DNA from: Allofranklinella schreckenbergeri
GTDB lineage: Bacteria > Pseudomonadota > Gammaproteobacteria > Burkholderiales > Burkholderiaceae_C
NCBI RefSeq assembly: GCF_003703475.1
Contig: NZ_RDQM01000016.1
Location: forward strand, 1 to 45,801
Reading direction: 5' to 3'
DNA length: 45,801 nucleotides
Below the pieces are notes generated by a model that did no database searches, had not been told where the DNA came from, and worked only from the letters and a program-made list of their open reading frames with translations. Of this stretch, positions 25,719-34,357 are shown piece by piece (position 1 is the first letter of the stretch; each line of letters starts with the position of its first letter). Both the position numbers and the translations under genes were made by a program.

Positions 25719-26468
25719 TTATTCGGCAGCTTCTTCTTGCACTTCCACGAATTCTTCTTCGCCGGCAGCCAGCTTGGCGACTTCTTCCACGGCGTTGTTG
25801 CGGCCTTCGATGATGGCGTCGGCAATGCCGCGCGCATACAAAGCCACGGCCTTGGCCGAGTCGTCGTTGCCAGGAATCACGTAATCGATGCCTTCGGGGT
25901 TGTGGTTGGTATCGACCACACCGACCAAAGGAATGCCGAGCTTGTGCGCTTCAGACACGGCGATCTTGTGGTAGCCCACATCGATCACGAAAATCGCGTC
26001 GGGCAAAGCGCCCATATCCTGAATGCCGCCAATGTCGCGCTCGAGTTTTTCGATCTCGCGCGTGAACATCAACTGCTCTTTCTTGCTCATGGCCTCCAGG
26101 CCAGCTTCTTGCTGGGCCTTCATGTCCTTGAGGCGCTTGATGGAGGTGCGCACCGTCTTGAAGTTGGTGAGCATGCCGCCCAGCCAGCGCTGATCGACGT
26201 AAGGCATGCCAGCGCGCTTGGCCTCCTGGGCCACGAATTCGCGCGATTGGCGCTTGGTACCGACGAACAAAATGGTGCCGCGATTGGCCGCCAATTGACG
26301 CACAAACTTTTGCGCCTCCTGGAACTTGGGCAGCGTGGCTTCCAGGTTGATGATGTGGATTTTGTTGCGATGACCGAAGATGTAAGGGGCCATCTTGGGG
26401 TTCCAGAAGCGCGTTTGGTGGCCAAAGTGCACACCGGCTTCCAGCATTTCACGCATGGTGACGGACAT
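25719..26468 (-). CDS. rpsB: 30S ribosomal protein S2
   Basis: A 249-residue S2 protein. [20 protein letters not shown] and [19 protein letters not shown] open it. [34 protein letters not shown] and [20 protein letters not shown] follow, ending in a Glu-rich tail. The start at 26468 has GGAGT about seven bases upstream; the frame extends to 26555 without homology. It is first of the long operon. Confidence 0.97.
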   Translation of the reverse strand: MSVTMREMLEAGVHFGHQTRFWNPKMAPYIFGHRNKIHIINLEATLPKFQEAQKFVRQLAANRGTILFVGTKRQSREFVAQEAKRAGMPYVDQRWLGGMLTNFKTVRTSIKRLKDMKAQQEAGLEAMSKKEQLMFTREIEKLERDIGGIQDMGALPDAIFVIDVGYHKIAVSEAHKLGIPLVGVVDTNHNPEGIDYVIPGNDDSAKAVALYARGIADAIIEGRNNAVEEVAKLAAGEEEFVEVQEEAAE

Positions 26469-26518
26469 AAATAACTCCAAAGGTTGATTTCCAAGACGGG
26501 CCGCCACTGCACTCGACT

Positions 26519-26549
26519 CATTTTCGCAACCGAAGCACAGCCGAAAATG
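26519..26549 (-). promoter_or_regulatory. hairpin in rpsB leader, possible S2 autoregulation element
   Basis: Arms CATTTTCG and CGAAAATG enclose a 15-base loop, 50-80 bases before the rpsB start in the leader. S2 represses its own leader in several proteobacteria; whether this hairpin is that site is an inference. Confidence 0.35.
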
Positions 26550-26656
26550 AAGCACAGCACCCAGGGATGAACCCGTCTGCTATTTGTTTTGCGCGGCGAG
26601 CGCCCAAAATCCGGGCTATCGGCGGCAAAACCCGCGGATTCTAGCATACTCGCCCC

Positions 26657-28039
26657 ATGATGCCTGCTCACACCCCCTCCCCGGCGCATGCGGCCGAGGC
26701 CGCCCACGGGCGCTGGCGCCAAGCGCTGGCGGCAGCCCACAGCCCCATTGGCCAGACGGCGTTTCGCAGCGTGGCTGCCGACGCGCCCGTCCCTGCCAGC
26801 CCCGCCCACGTGCCAGCGGCCGCCCAACCGCTGCAAGACTGGCTGGTTTCGGTCAAGGATTTGTTTGACGTACAAGGCCAAGTCACCGCCGCTGGCTCGC
26901 TGGCGCTGGCCGATGCGCCTGTTGCCACGCAGCATGCGGGCGCGGTGCAGCGCTTGCTGGATGCCGGGGCGCACCTCGTTGGGCGCACCCACATGGTGGA
27001 ATTTGCCTTCTCGGGCATGGGCTGCAACCCGCATTTCCCGCCCCTATGGGCCGTTGATGCCTGCCATGCCCCGCGCGGCGCGCTGTTTCGCGCGCTGGAG
27101 GCCGAACATGTCAGCGGCGGATCCTCCTCCGGGGCGGCCCTTTCGGTGGCGATTGGCGCGGCCGATATCGGACTGGGTTCGGATACCGGCGGCTCCATTC
27201 GCATTCCGGCCGCCTTCAATGGCCTGGTGGGCTTTAAAAGCACGCAAGCCTTGGTGCCGCTGGATGGAGCGCTCCCGCTCTCGCCCACGCTGGACACGGC
27301 TTGCGCCATCACGCGCGATGTGCGCAGCGCCATCCGTGCGCATGAGGCGCTGGCGGCGCGCACCGTCACGCGCAGCCCGGCGCCGCTGTCCGCCTGGCGC
27401 CTGGCGGTGGTGCGCAATTACTTTTGCGAAGGGCTGGATGCGACCACGCAAACGGCCTTCACGCGCAGCCTGGACGTTTTGCGTCAAGCCGGTGCGCGCA
27501 TCACCGTGCTGGATTGCCCGCCCCTGGACCGCCTGGCAGAAATGGCGCGCCTGGGCAGTTTTGCCGCAGCGGAAAGCTACGCCTGGCACCAGCCGCTGTT
27601 GGCCCAGAAAGCCCTGATGTACGACCCGCGCGTGCGCCAGCGCATCGAAGCGGGCGCGGCCATGTCTGCGGCCGACTATCTGCGCCTGCACGCTCTGCGG
27701 CGCGCCTGGCAAGCCCAAATGGCGCAGGCGTTGGGCGGATTCGACGCCGTGCTCAGCCCCACCGTGGCCATCACCGCGCCGCTGCATGCCCAGGTTGCGC
27801 CCGGCGCTGCGCGCGACGGGGCTTTCTTCCAGGCCAACGCACAGGTATTGCGCAACACCAGCGCCATCAACATGCTCGATGGCTGCGCCATCAGCATCCC
27901 CTGCCATGCGCCGCAAGAGCTGCCCGTCGGGCTGATGCTGTGGCACGGCGCAGGCCATGACGACGCCATCCTCAACATCGCGCTGCTGGCCGAAGCGGCC
28001 TTGGCGCACCAATGGTCGGGAGAATCCCATGAGCCGTGA
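26657..28039 (+). CDS. amidase-signature family protein
   Basis: A 460-residue amidase-signature hydrolase. The Ser-cisSer-Lys triad is visible: Lys in LVSVKDLFDVQG near residue 67, the Gly/Ser-rich loop HVSGGSSSGAALSVAIG, and the nucleophile region GSDTGGSIRIPAAFNGLVGF. The substrate cannot be assigned; members range from glutamyl-tRNA amidotransferase A-like proteins to indoleacetamide and allophanate hydrolases. The absence of gatB/gatC nearby and the start LQDWLVSVKD argue against gatA. It diverges from rpsB and its end overlaps the haemoglobin gene by 11 bases. Confidence 0.88.
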   Translation: MMPAHTPSPAHAAEAAHGRWRQALAAAHSPIGQTAFRSVAADAPVPASPAHVPAAAQPLQDWLVSVKDLFDVQGQVTAAGSLALADAPVATQHAGAVQRLLDAGAHLVGRTHMVEFAFSGMGCNPHFPPLWAVDACHAPRGALFRALEAEHVSGGSSSGAALSVAIGAADIGLGSDTGGSIRIPAAFNGLVGFKSTQALVPLDGALPLSPTLDTACAITRDVRSAIRAHEALAARTVTRSPAPLSAWRLAVVRNYFCEGLDATTQTAFTRSLDVLRQAGARITVLDCPPLDRLAEMARLGSFAAAESYAWHQPLLAQKALMYDPRVRQRIEAGAAMSAADYLRLHALRRAWQAQMAQALGGFDAVLSPTVAITAPLHAQVAPGAARDGAFFQANAQVLRNTSAINMLDGCAISIPCHAPQELPVGLMLWHGAGHDDAILNIALLAEAALAHQWSGESHEP

Positions 28040-28415
28040 GCACGACACCATCTGCACCGAGGCCGAAGTCAGGCAACTGGTTGTGCAGTTTTACGCGCAT
28101 GTGCGCGCCGACGCGCAACTGGGGCCGGTGTTCGAGGCCCACATCGACGACTGGCCCCAGCATCTGGAAAAGCTGATCGATTTCTGGTCCGGCCTGCTGC
28201 GCGGCACCACACGCTTTGAAGGCTCGCCCATGTCGCGCCACATCGCCTTGCCCGATTTGTCCTCCGCCCTCTTTCGCCACTGGCTGGCCTTGTTCGAGCA
28301 AACCTGCCTGGAAACCGGCAACCCACGCCTGCACGCCAAGGCCACGGAAATCGCCCACCGCGTGGCCAACCGGCTGTGGAGCGGCTACCAGCGCGTGCAT
28401 CCCGAGGCGGTTTGA
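28029..28415 (+). CDS. group III truncated haemoglobin
   Basis: A 128-residue truncated haemoglobin of the Ctb-like group III. VVQFYAHVRADAQLGPVFEA, KLIDFWSGLLRGTTRFEGSP and MSRHIALPDL with His71 as the expected haem-binding proximal His follow the family pattern, as does ALFRHWLALFEQTCLETG. Such proteins bind oxygen or nitric oxide in the cytoplasm and often help in nitrosative stress. The ATG lies within the last codons of the amidase gene, so the two are probably translated from one mRNA. Repeat copy e follows. Confidence 0.88.
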   Translation: MSREHDTICTEAEVRQLVVQFYAHVRADAQLGPVFEAHIDDWPQHLEKLIDFWSGLLRGTTRFEGSPMSRHIALPDLSSALFRHWLALFEQTCLETGNPRLHAKATEIAHRVANRLWSGYQRVHPEAV

Positions 28416-28432
28416 AGCTATCCCAAAAATAT

Positions 28433-28497
28433 CAATCAAAGGAAAAACATCATATTGACTATCATACCGAAATAGCGCAATTTAATTTCCTTTGATT
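28433..28497 (+). repeat. 66-bp palindromic intergenic element, copy e
   Basis: AATCAAAGGAAAAA and TTAATTTCCTTTGATT arms around ATCATACCGAAATAGCG. It lies between the convergent haemoglobin and helicase genes. Confidence 0.8.
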
Positions 28498-28512
28498 GGT
28501 AATTCTCACGAC

Positions 28513-28548
28513 AAAAAGGCCCCGGAATGCGCCTTGCATCCTGGGGCC
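28513..28548 (-). terminator. rho-independent terminator of the helicase gene
   Basis: On the minus strand GGCCCCAGGATGC pairs with GCATTCCGGGGCC and is followed by TTTTTG, about 70 bases after the helicase stop. Confidence 0.75.
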
Positions 28549-28618
28549 ATGACAAATAACGGGGCACGCGGGGGATGCGCGCGCCAATAGACCGCATCAG
28601 GCCCGAATCAGGGCCGCA

Positions 28619-30586
28619 TCAGCCTTTGCGACGGGCCTTGCCCTGGTTTTTACGCGGCGCATCGAAGGCGGCAAAGCGGGCGGCGGCGCGCTCCTGGCTA
28701 CGGCCGTAGCCCTGCTCACGCGGGCGCGCCGCTGCGCGCTCGGGGTGTTCGCGGCGGCGCTGGAGGCGGTGCTCATCGCCCTCCCAACGGCCTGGGCCTC
28801 GCGCCTCGGTGCGGCGTTGGTCAAAACGGCTCTCGGCTCCGCCTTCCCGCCAGTCCTCAAAGCGCCCTGCTGCCCGGCCTTTGCCGGGACGGGCGTCGAA
28901 GCGCTTGTCGGCCTTGTCAAACGCTTGCCCGGCATCGAAACGCTTGCCCCCACGGCCCTGCGGGCGGGCGTCGAAGCGGCTGCTGCTGTCGCCGTAGCCG
29001 CCAAAGCGCTCGCCACTGCGGTCATCGAAACGCGCGCGGCCGTGGCCACCTTCGGCGTTGCGCTCGCGGTACTCGCGGTAGGGGCGGTGGCTGTTGCGGC
29101 CATCGCCTCGGGCCGATGGGCGGCCTTGGCTGCGTCCGCCCCGCCCTTGGCCTGCCGGGGCCGGACGCCAAGGCGCAAAGCGCTGGCGCGGCTCCAGGCC
29201 GGGCAGGCTGTCGATTTCAAACGGCTGGCGGGTGAATTGCTCGATGTCGTAAATGCGGCGGCGGTCGCGGAATTCGGCAAAGCTGATGGCCAGGCCGTGG
29301 CGGCCCGCGCGGCCGGTGCGGCCGATGCGGTGGGTGTAGTCCTCGCTTTTCATCGGCAGGCCGTAGTTGAAGACGTGGCTGATGCTGGGCACGTCGATGC
29401 CGCGCGCGGCCACGTCGGTAGCGACCAGGATGTGCACGCGCCCATCCCGCAGCGCGGCCAGGCGGCGGTTGCGCAGCCCTTGCGGCATGGCCCCGTGCAA
29501 GGCGACGGCACTGAAACCGGCTTGCTGCAAGTCTTCGGCCAAGGCGTCGCATTCGATTTGGGTGCTGGCAAAAACGATGGCTTGCTCGATGCTGGCATCG
29601 CGCAGCCAGGCGTCGAGCAGTTCGCGCTTGTGTTCGCTGCTGTCGGCCCAGAACAGTTTTTGCGTGATGTCGGCGTGTTTTTGCTGGGCGGAGGCGACTT
29701 CGATGCGCTGCACGTGCGCGCCGCCTTCGTGCATCACGCGCATGCCCAGTTGCTGGATGCGCGGCGCAAAGGTGGCGCTGAACATCATGGTCTGGCGGCG
29801 CGCGGCGGTGAGGTGGTGGATGGCTTCGAGGTCTTCGGCAAAGCCCAGATCCAGCATGCGATCGGCCTCATCAACCACCAGGCATTGCACTTGATCAAGC
29901 ACGAGCTGGCCGCTGCGCTGCAAATCCAGCAAGCGCCCAGGCGTGGCGACTACGAGCGCCGCGTTTTGCAACTGGGCGACTTGTTTGGGATAGGGCAAGC
30001 CGCCGATGACGCTGGCCACGCGCACGCCGCGGCAGTGCTGGAGCAAATCGATGGCATCGCGCGCGACCTGGGCGGCCAGCTCACGCGTGGGGCACAGCAC
30101 CAGCGCGCCGGGCGTGGCGGGCTCAAAGCGGCGGTTGAGCGGGTTTTTGCGCTTGGGCTTTTTGGGCGCAGGCTGGCCTTGGGCCAGGGCCTCGGCCACG
30201 CGCTGCTCGAAGGCGGCTTGCTCGGCGGCCTTGCGCGCTTCGTGCGCGGCAATCAGGCTGTGCAGCACGGGCAGCAAAAAGGCTGCCGTTTTGCCGCTGC
30301 CGGTTTGGCTGGAAACCATCAAATCGCAATAGCCCTGCCCTTGGGCATCGGCGTTTGGCCCAGCGCCTTGCATGGCAAAGGGGATGGCTTGGGCTTGCAC
30401 CACGGTGGGCTGGGTGTAGCCCAGCTCGGCCACGGCTTGCACCAACGCAGGGGCCAGGCCCAGGGCGGCGAAGGCCGAAGCATCGGCAACGGGGGTATCG
30501 GCAGAAGCTGGGGTGGCGAAAGCGGCATCCAGCACAGGCGCAACCAGAGCGCCCGCAACGGGGGCTGGGCGAGAAAAATCAGTCAT
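28619..30586 (-). CDS. RhlE-like DEAD-box RNA helicase with Arg/Gly-rich tail
   Basis: A 655-residue DEAD-box helicase. The motifs appear in order: Q motif (ELGYTQPTVVQAQAIPFAM), I (SSQTGSGKTAAFLLP), Ia (PTRELAAQVA), II (CLVVDEADRMLDLGF), III (MMFSATF), V (VATDVAARGIDVPSISHVFN) and VI (YTHRIGRTGRAGRHG). An insert after motif I (AALEQ-rich with KKPKRKNPLNRRFEP) and a C-terminal tail of about 190 residues rich in Arg, Gly, Asp and Phe, with repeated RFDAR/RFD units, set it apart. Such tails bind RNA nonspecifically and may drive condensation. The start at 30586 avoids an unconserved Ala/Pro-rich extension to 30640. RhlE is the closest subgroup I can suggest. Confidence 0.9.
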   Translation of the reverse strand: MTDFSRPAPVAGALVAPVLDAAFATPASADTPVADASAFAALGLAPALVQAVAELGYTQPTVVQAQAIPFAMQGAGPNADAQGQGYCDLMVSSQTGSGKTAAFLLPVLHSLIAAHEARKAAEQAAFEQRVAEALAQGQPAPKKPKRKNPLNRRFEPATPGALVLCPTRELAAQVARDAIDLLQHCRGVRVASVIGGLPYPKQVAQLQNAALVVATPGRLLDLQRSGQLVLDQVQCLVVDEADRMLDLGFAEDLEAIHHLTAARRQTMMFSATFAPRIQQLGMRVMHEGGAHVQRIEVASAQQKHADITQKLFWADSSEHKRELLDAWLRDASIEQAIVFASTQIECDALAEDLQQAGFSAVALHGAMPQGLRNRRLAALRDGRVHILVATDVAARGIDVPSISHVFNYGLPMKSEDYTHRIGRTGRAGRHGLAISFAEFRDRRRIYDIEQFTRQPFEIDSLPGLEPRQRFAPWRPAPAGQGRGGRSQGRPSARGDGRNSHRPYREYRERNAEGGHGRARFDDRSGERFGGYGDSSSRFDARPQGRGGKRFDAGQAFDKADKRFDARPGKGRAAGRFEDWREGGAESRFDQRRTEARGPGRWEGDEHRLQRRREHPERAAARPREQGYGRSQERAAARFAAFDAPRKNQGKARRKG

Positions 30587-30640
30587 GGGTGAGAAAAAGA
30601 AAAGTCCCGCAGCCCGCCGGGCAGGAGCCGGCTGGGCCAA

Positions 30641-30999
30641 ACGTGGATGGAAAGAAAAACATCATCCATCCAACAGAAGCGGGCATGCGCGGCGCGTGAT
30701 TCCCGCCTGCGGCGGGGGCGTGGCATGCCAGGGGGCGGTCCTTGTCCGGGGGCGGCGCGCCGAGCAGCGGTTGCTGCATGGGCTTGCTGCCACCCGCCAT
30801 CACCCAGCGAGATAGAAAGATGTGCATCAGCCCCTGCCAGCCGGCGCCTGCAAGGCAGGCTGTTGTGATGCTGGAGAAAGGGGCGTGGCCTGCCTTGTCT
30901 GCGCAGTCGCACAGGGTAAGGCTTGCTTCAGGCCAAGGGGCGGATTGTCGTGATTTCCGCCCTGTGCGGCAAGCGTTTTTTACGCTGATTTCTATTTAC
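30641..30999. other. gap between helicase and repeat f without a recognised gene
   Basis: About 360 GC-rich bases upstream of the helicase gene. Several overlapping short open frames exist on both strands but none shows a ribosome binding site or a family pattern. The helicase promoter should lie here; no clear -35/-10 pair is visible. Confidence 0.35.
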
Positions 31000-31066
31000 A
31001 AATCAAAGGAAATATCACTTTATACCCATCTTGCCGAAATAGGCATGTTTTATTTCCTTTTGATTT
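31000..31066 (+). repeat. 67-bp palindromic intergenic element, copy f
   Basis: The most regular copy: AAATCAAAGGAAATA and TATTTCCTTTTGATTT arms around a TTGCCGAAATAGGCA hairpin. It ends five bases from the ileS stop. Confidence 0.85.
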
Positions 31067-31071
31067 ACCAA

Positions 31072-33948
31072 TCAGGCAATGCTGCGCACTTCTCCGGCGC
31101 CAAACAGGTTGCTGATGGCGCGCGCGGACAGCTCGGGGTACTCGGGGTGGCTGCCCACGTCCTCGCTGTAGTGCCAAGTCATGGCGCATTTGCGGCCTGG
31201 GGCCAGCGCCACTTGCACGGTCGGCTCCCCTTCGGGGCCGACTTGCAGTTGCGCGGCGGAGGTGATGAACACGTATTTCAAATCCTGCCCCAGGCTGGCG
31301 AGCAGCTCGTAATCCCCTGGCGCGGCGCTGATGGTGATGGCCGCTTGCAGCGATGCGCCGAGCTGGCCGCTGGCGCGCACGGTTTCGATCTCCTTGTTGG
31401 CCACGTCGCGGATGGCGCGGATGCGGCCCCACTTGGCGAGCAACTGGTCGGCGCTGGCGGTGACGGGGATGTCGTAGAAAGTCTCGATGAAGATGCTCTC
31501 GCTCTGGCCGGGGGCGAAGATGGGCCAGGCCTCCTCGGCGGTGAAGGAGAGGAAGGGCGCCATCCAGCGCAGCATGGCGTGGGTGATGTGCCACAGCGCG
31601 GTTTGCGCGCTGCGCCGCGCCAGGCTTTTCTCCTGGGTGACGTAGAGCCGATCCTTGAGCACGTCCAGATAAAACGCGCCCAGCTCCTCGGAGCAATAGA
31701 CCTGCAATTTCGCCACCACGGGGTGAAATTCATAGACGTGGTAATGCGCCAGGATCTCGCGCTGCAAGGCGGCGGCGCGCGCCAAGGCGTATTGGTCGAT
31801 CTCCAGCATTTGCTCCAGCGGCACGGCGTCGCGCGCGGGGTCGAAATCGCTGGTGTTGGCGAGCAAAAAGCGCAGCGTGTTGCGGATGCGGCGGTAGGCA
31901 TCGACGACGCGGGCAAGGATTTTCTCGTCGATGGCCAAATCGCCCGAGTAGTCGGTCGAGGCCACCCACAGGCGGATGATTTCCGCGCCCAGCTTGTTGC
32001 TGACCTGCTGCGGCGCGACGGTGTTGCCCAGGGATTTGCTCATCTTCTTGCCCTGGCCATCGACGGTGAAGCCGTGGGTGAGCAGGCCCTTGTAGGGTGC
32101 GCGGCCATTGAGCGCCGAGGACAGCAACAGCGAGGAGTGGAACCAGCCGCGGTGCTGGTCGTGCCCTTCCAGGTACAGGTCGGCCTCTTGACCGCTGTGG
32201 TGGCCCACGGCGGCGTGCGTGCCGTGCAGCACGTGCGAGAAGGTGGAGCCGGAGTCGAACCACACATCCAGCACGTCGTTGAGCTTGTTGTAATGCGGCG
32301 CGTCCTCAGGGCCGAGGATGTCCTCGGCGCTGGCGCGGCTCCAGGCCTCGATGCCGCCTTGCTCGACGATGGCAATGGCCTGGTCGAAGATTTCCATGGT
32401 GCGCGGGTGCAGCTCCTCGGTCTCCTTGTGCAGGAAGAAGGGCAGCGGCACACCCCAGTTGCGCTGGCGCGAAATGCCCCAATCGGGCCGGTTGGCGATC
32501 ATGTCGTGCAATCGCGCCTTGCCGTTGGCGGGGTAAAAGCTGGTTTGCTCGATGGCAGCCAGCGCCGTCTGGCGCAGCGTCATGGGCGGCTGCTCCTGGG
32601 CAAACAGGCCCTGGCCTTCGTCCATGCGCACAAACCATTGCGCCGTGGCGCGGTAGATCACCGGCGATTTGTGGCGCCAGCAATGCGGGTAGCTGTGCGT
32701 GATGGGCTGCGTGGCCAGCAGGCGCCCGGCGAGCTTGAGCGCATCGAGGATGACGGGCACGGCCTTCCAGATGTGCAGGCCGCCAAAGAGCGGGAAGTCC
32801 TGCGCGTACACGCCGCCCGCTTGCACGGGGGTGAGGATTTCGTTGTGCTTGAGGCCGTAGCCCAGGCAGGAATAAAAGTCGTCCACGCCATAGGCGGGCG
32901 CGGAGTGCACGATGCCGGTGCCGTCCTCGGCAGTGGCGTAATCGGCCAGGATCACGGGCGAGAGGCGGCGGTAGCCCGCATCGGCGTCGTAAAGCGGGTG
33001 CTCGAAGGGCAGATCGGCCAGGGCTTTGCCTTGCGCGGTGGCGATGACTTCGCCCGTCAGGCCAAAGCGCTCCAGGCACTTCTCTACCAGCACGCGCGCC
33101 AGGATCAGATAGCCCCGGGCGGTATCGACCAGCGCGTACTCGATCTCGGGGTGGAGGTTGAGCGCCTGGTTGGCCGGGATCGTCCAGGCCGTGGTGGTCC
33201 AGATCACGGCAAACGCATCCTTGGCCGCATCGGGCAGGGCCGGCAGGCCAAAGGCCGCGGCCAGGCGGGCGCGGTCGTGGGCCTTGAAGGCCACGTCCAG
33301 CGTGTCGGATTTCTTGTCGGCGTATTCGATCTCGAACTCGGCCAGCGAGGATTGGCAATCAAAGCACCAGTACACGGGCTTGAGGCCGCGGTAGAGAAAG
33401 CCGCGCTCCATCACCTTTTTCAGCACGCGCAGCTCGCCCGCCTCGTTGGCGTAGTTCATGGTTTTGTAGGGCTGCTCCCAGTCGCCCAGCACGCCCAGGC
33501 GCTTGAAATCGGCCATTTGCTGGGCGATTTGCTCCTGCGCAAAAGCGCGCGCCTTGGCCTGCATGTCGTCGCGGCTGAGGTTGCGCCCGTGCAGCTTTTC
33601 AATTGCGTTCTCGATCGGCAGGCCGTGGCAATCCCAGCCGGGCACGTAGGCCGCGTCAAAGCCTTCGAGCTGGCGCGATTTGACGATCATGTCCTTGAGG
33701 ATTTTGTTGACCGCGTGGCCGATGTGAATCTGCCCGTTGGCATACGGCGGCCCGTCGTGCAGCACGAACAGCGGCCGCCCCTTGCGCGCCGCGCGCAGCT
33801 TCTGGTAGAGGCCGCCTTCTTCCCACTGCTGCACCCATTGCGGCTCGCGCTTGGGCAAATCGCCGCGCATGGGGAAAGGGGTATCGGGCAGGTTGAGCTT
33901 GCTGCGGTAGTCAACAGGGGTGGAGGCCGGGGTGCTGTGATCGGACAT
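31072..33948 (-). CDS. ileS: isoleucyl-tRNA synthetase
   Basis: A 958-residue class I tRNA synthetase that charges tRNA-Ile. The HIGH motif is in [25 protein letters not shown] in [17 protein letters not shown], and the editing-domain block [14 protein letters not shown] is present. [11 protein letters not shown] is the family start block. The end ([17 protein letters not shown]) lacks the four-cysteine zinc-binding tail of the E. coli enzyme, with only one Cys nearby. The start at 33948 avoids an unconserved extension to 34005. It is transcribed away from the Rhs locus. Confidence 0.96.
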   Translation of the reverse strand: MSDHSTPASTPVDYRSKLNLPDTPFPMRGDLPKREPQWVQQWEEGGLYQKLRAARKGRPLFVLHDGPPYANGQIHIGHAVNKILKDMIVKSRQLEGFDAAYVPGWDCHGLPIENAIEKLHGRNLSRDDMQAKARAFAQEQIAQQMADFKRLGVLGDWEQPYKTMNYANEAGELRVLKKVMERGFLYRGLKPVYWCFDCQSSLAEFEIEYADKKSDTLDVAFKAHDRARLAAAFGLPALPDAAKDAFAVIWTTTAWTIPANQALNLHPEIEYALVDTARGYLILARVLVEKCLERFGLTGEVIATAQGKALADLPFEHPLYDADAGYRRLSPVILADYATAEDGTGIVHSAPAYGVDDFYSCLGYGLKHNEILTPVQAGGVYAQDFPLFGGLHIWKAVPVILDALKLAGRLLATQPITHSYPHCWRHKSPVIYRATAQWFVRMDEGQGLFAQEQPPMTLRQTALAAIEQTSFYPANGKARLHDMIANRPDWGISRQRNWGVPLPFFLHKETEELHPRTMEIFDQAIAIVEQGGIEAWSRASAEDILGPEDAPHYNKLNDVLDVWFDSGSTFSHVLHGTHAAVGHHSGQEADLYLEGHDQHRGWFHSSLLLSSALNGRAPYKGLLTHGFTVDGQGKKMSKSLGNTVAPQQVSNKLGAEIIRLWVASTDYSGDLAIDEKILARVVDAYRRIRNTLRFLLANTSDFDPARDAVPLEQMLEIDQYALARAAALQREILAHYHVYEFHPVVAKLQVYCSEELGAFYLDVLKDRLYVTQEKSLARRSAQTALWHITHAMLRWMAPFLSFTAEEAWPIFAPGQSESIFIETFYDIPVTASADQLLAKWGRIRAIRDVANKEIETVRASGQLGASLQAAITISAAPGDYELLASLGQDLKYVFITSAAQLQVGPEGEPTVQVALAPGRKCAMTWHYSEDVGSHPEYPELSARAISNLFGAGEVRSIA

Positions 33949-34142
33949 GGTCAAAAAAAGCCCGCGCCGCAAGGCAGGCTGGGCAGTGAGGGGCGACAAA
34001 AACAAAAAGGGGGCGATTTTAGAGCGTGTTCAAAGTCTCGGCGCGAGTGGGCAAGAAGCGGTTTGGGATGGACGGCAAGGCGCAGAAATTGCCAACAGGG
34101 TTTTTCCTGATCCCCAAACGACGCAAAAACGGCTTTGCAGCA

Positions 34143-34170
34143 TTTACATCGACATACGAGTTGTTACACT
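34143..34170 (+). promoter_or_regulatory. candidate sigma-70 promoter of the Rhs gene
   Basis: TTTACA (34143-34148) and TACACT (34165-34170) are separated by 16 bases in an AT-richer patch. This would give a leader of about 180 bases before the Rhs ATG, containing the palindrome at 34217-34237. Assigned by consensus only. Confidence 0.45.
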
Positions 34171-34216
34171 CCTCCTCATGAGAGTCGATGCCATGCCATT
34201 CATGAACGCTCCCTTG

Positions 34217-34237
34217 CAGGCGAAAAGTTTTCGCCTG
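34217..34237. promoter_or_regulatory. perfect 21-bp palindrome in the Rhs leader
   Basis: CAGGCGAAAA and TTTTCGCCTG flank a single central G. As DNA it would suit a dimeric regulator; as RNA the arms could fold only with loss of the innermost pairs. It lies about 120 bases upstream of the Rhs start. Confidence 0.5.
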
Positions 34238-34357
34238 TTCTGGCTTCTCTCATCGCTCACCCGGCCCCGCCTGTTCGCGTCGCCGGTTTTTTTGTGCCCG
34301 TTGCCTGCCTGCGCTGATCAGCCCTGAGCGACTCAAAACCAATCAAGGAGGAGCCTC

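Noticed and set aside
10664-31066. CRISPR array formed by the repeated 66-bp elements
   Set aside because: The copies are kilobases apart, each palindromic and separated by genes; there is no repeat-spacer pattern and no cas gene.
30742-34110. 1122-codon plus-strand open frame opposite ileS
   Set aside because: Antisense shadow; the minus strand carries every motif of isoleucyl-tRNA synthetase.
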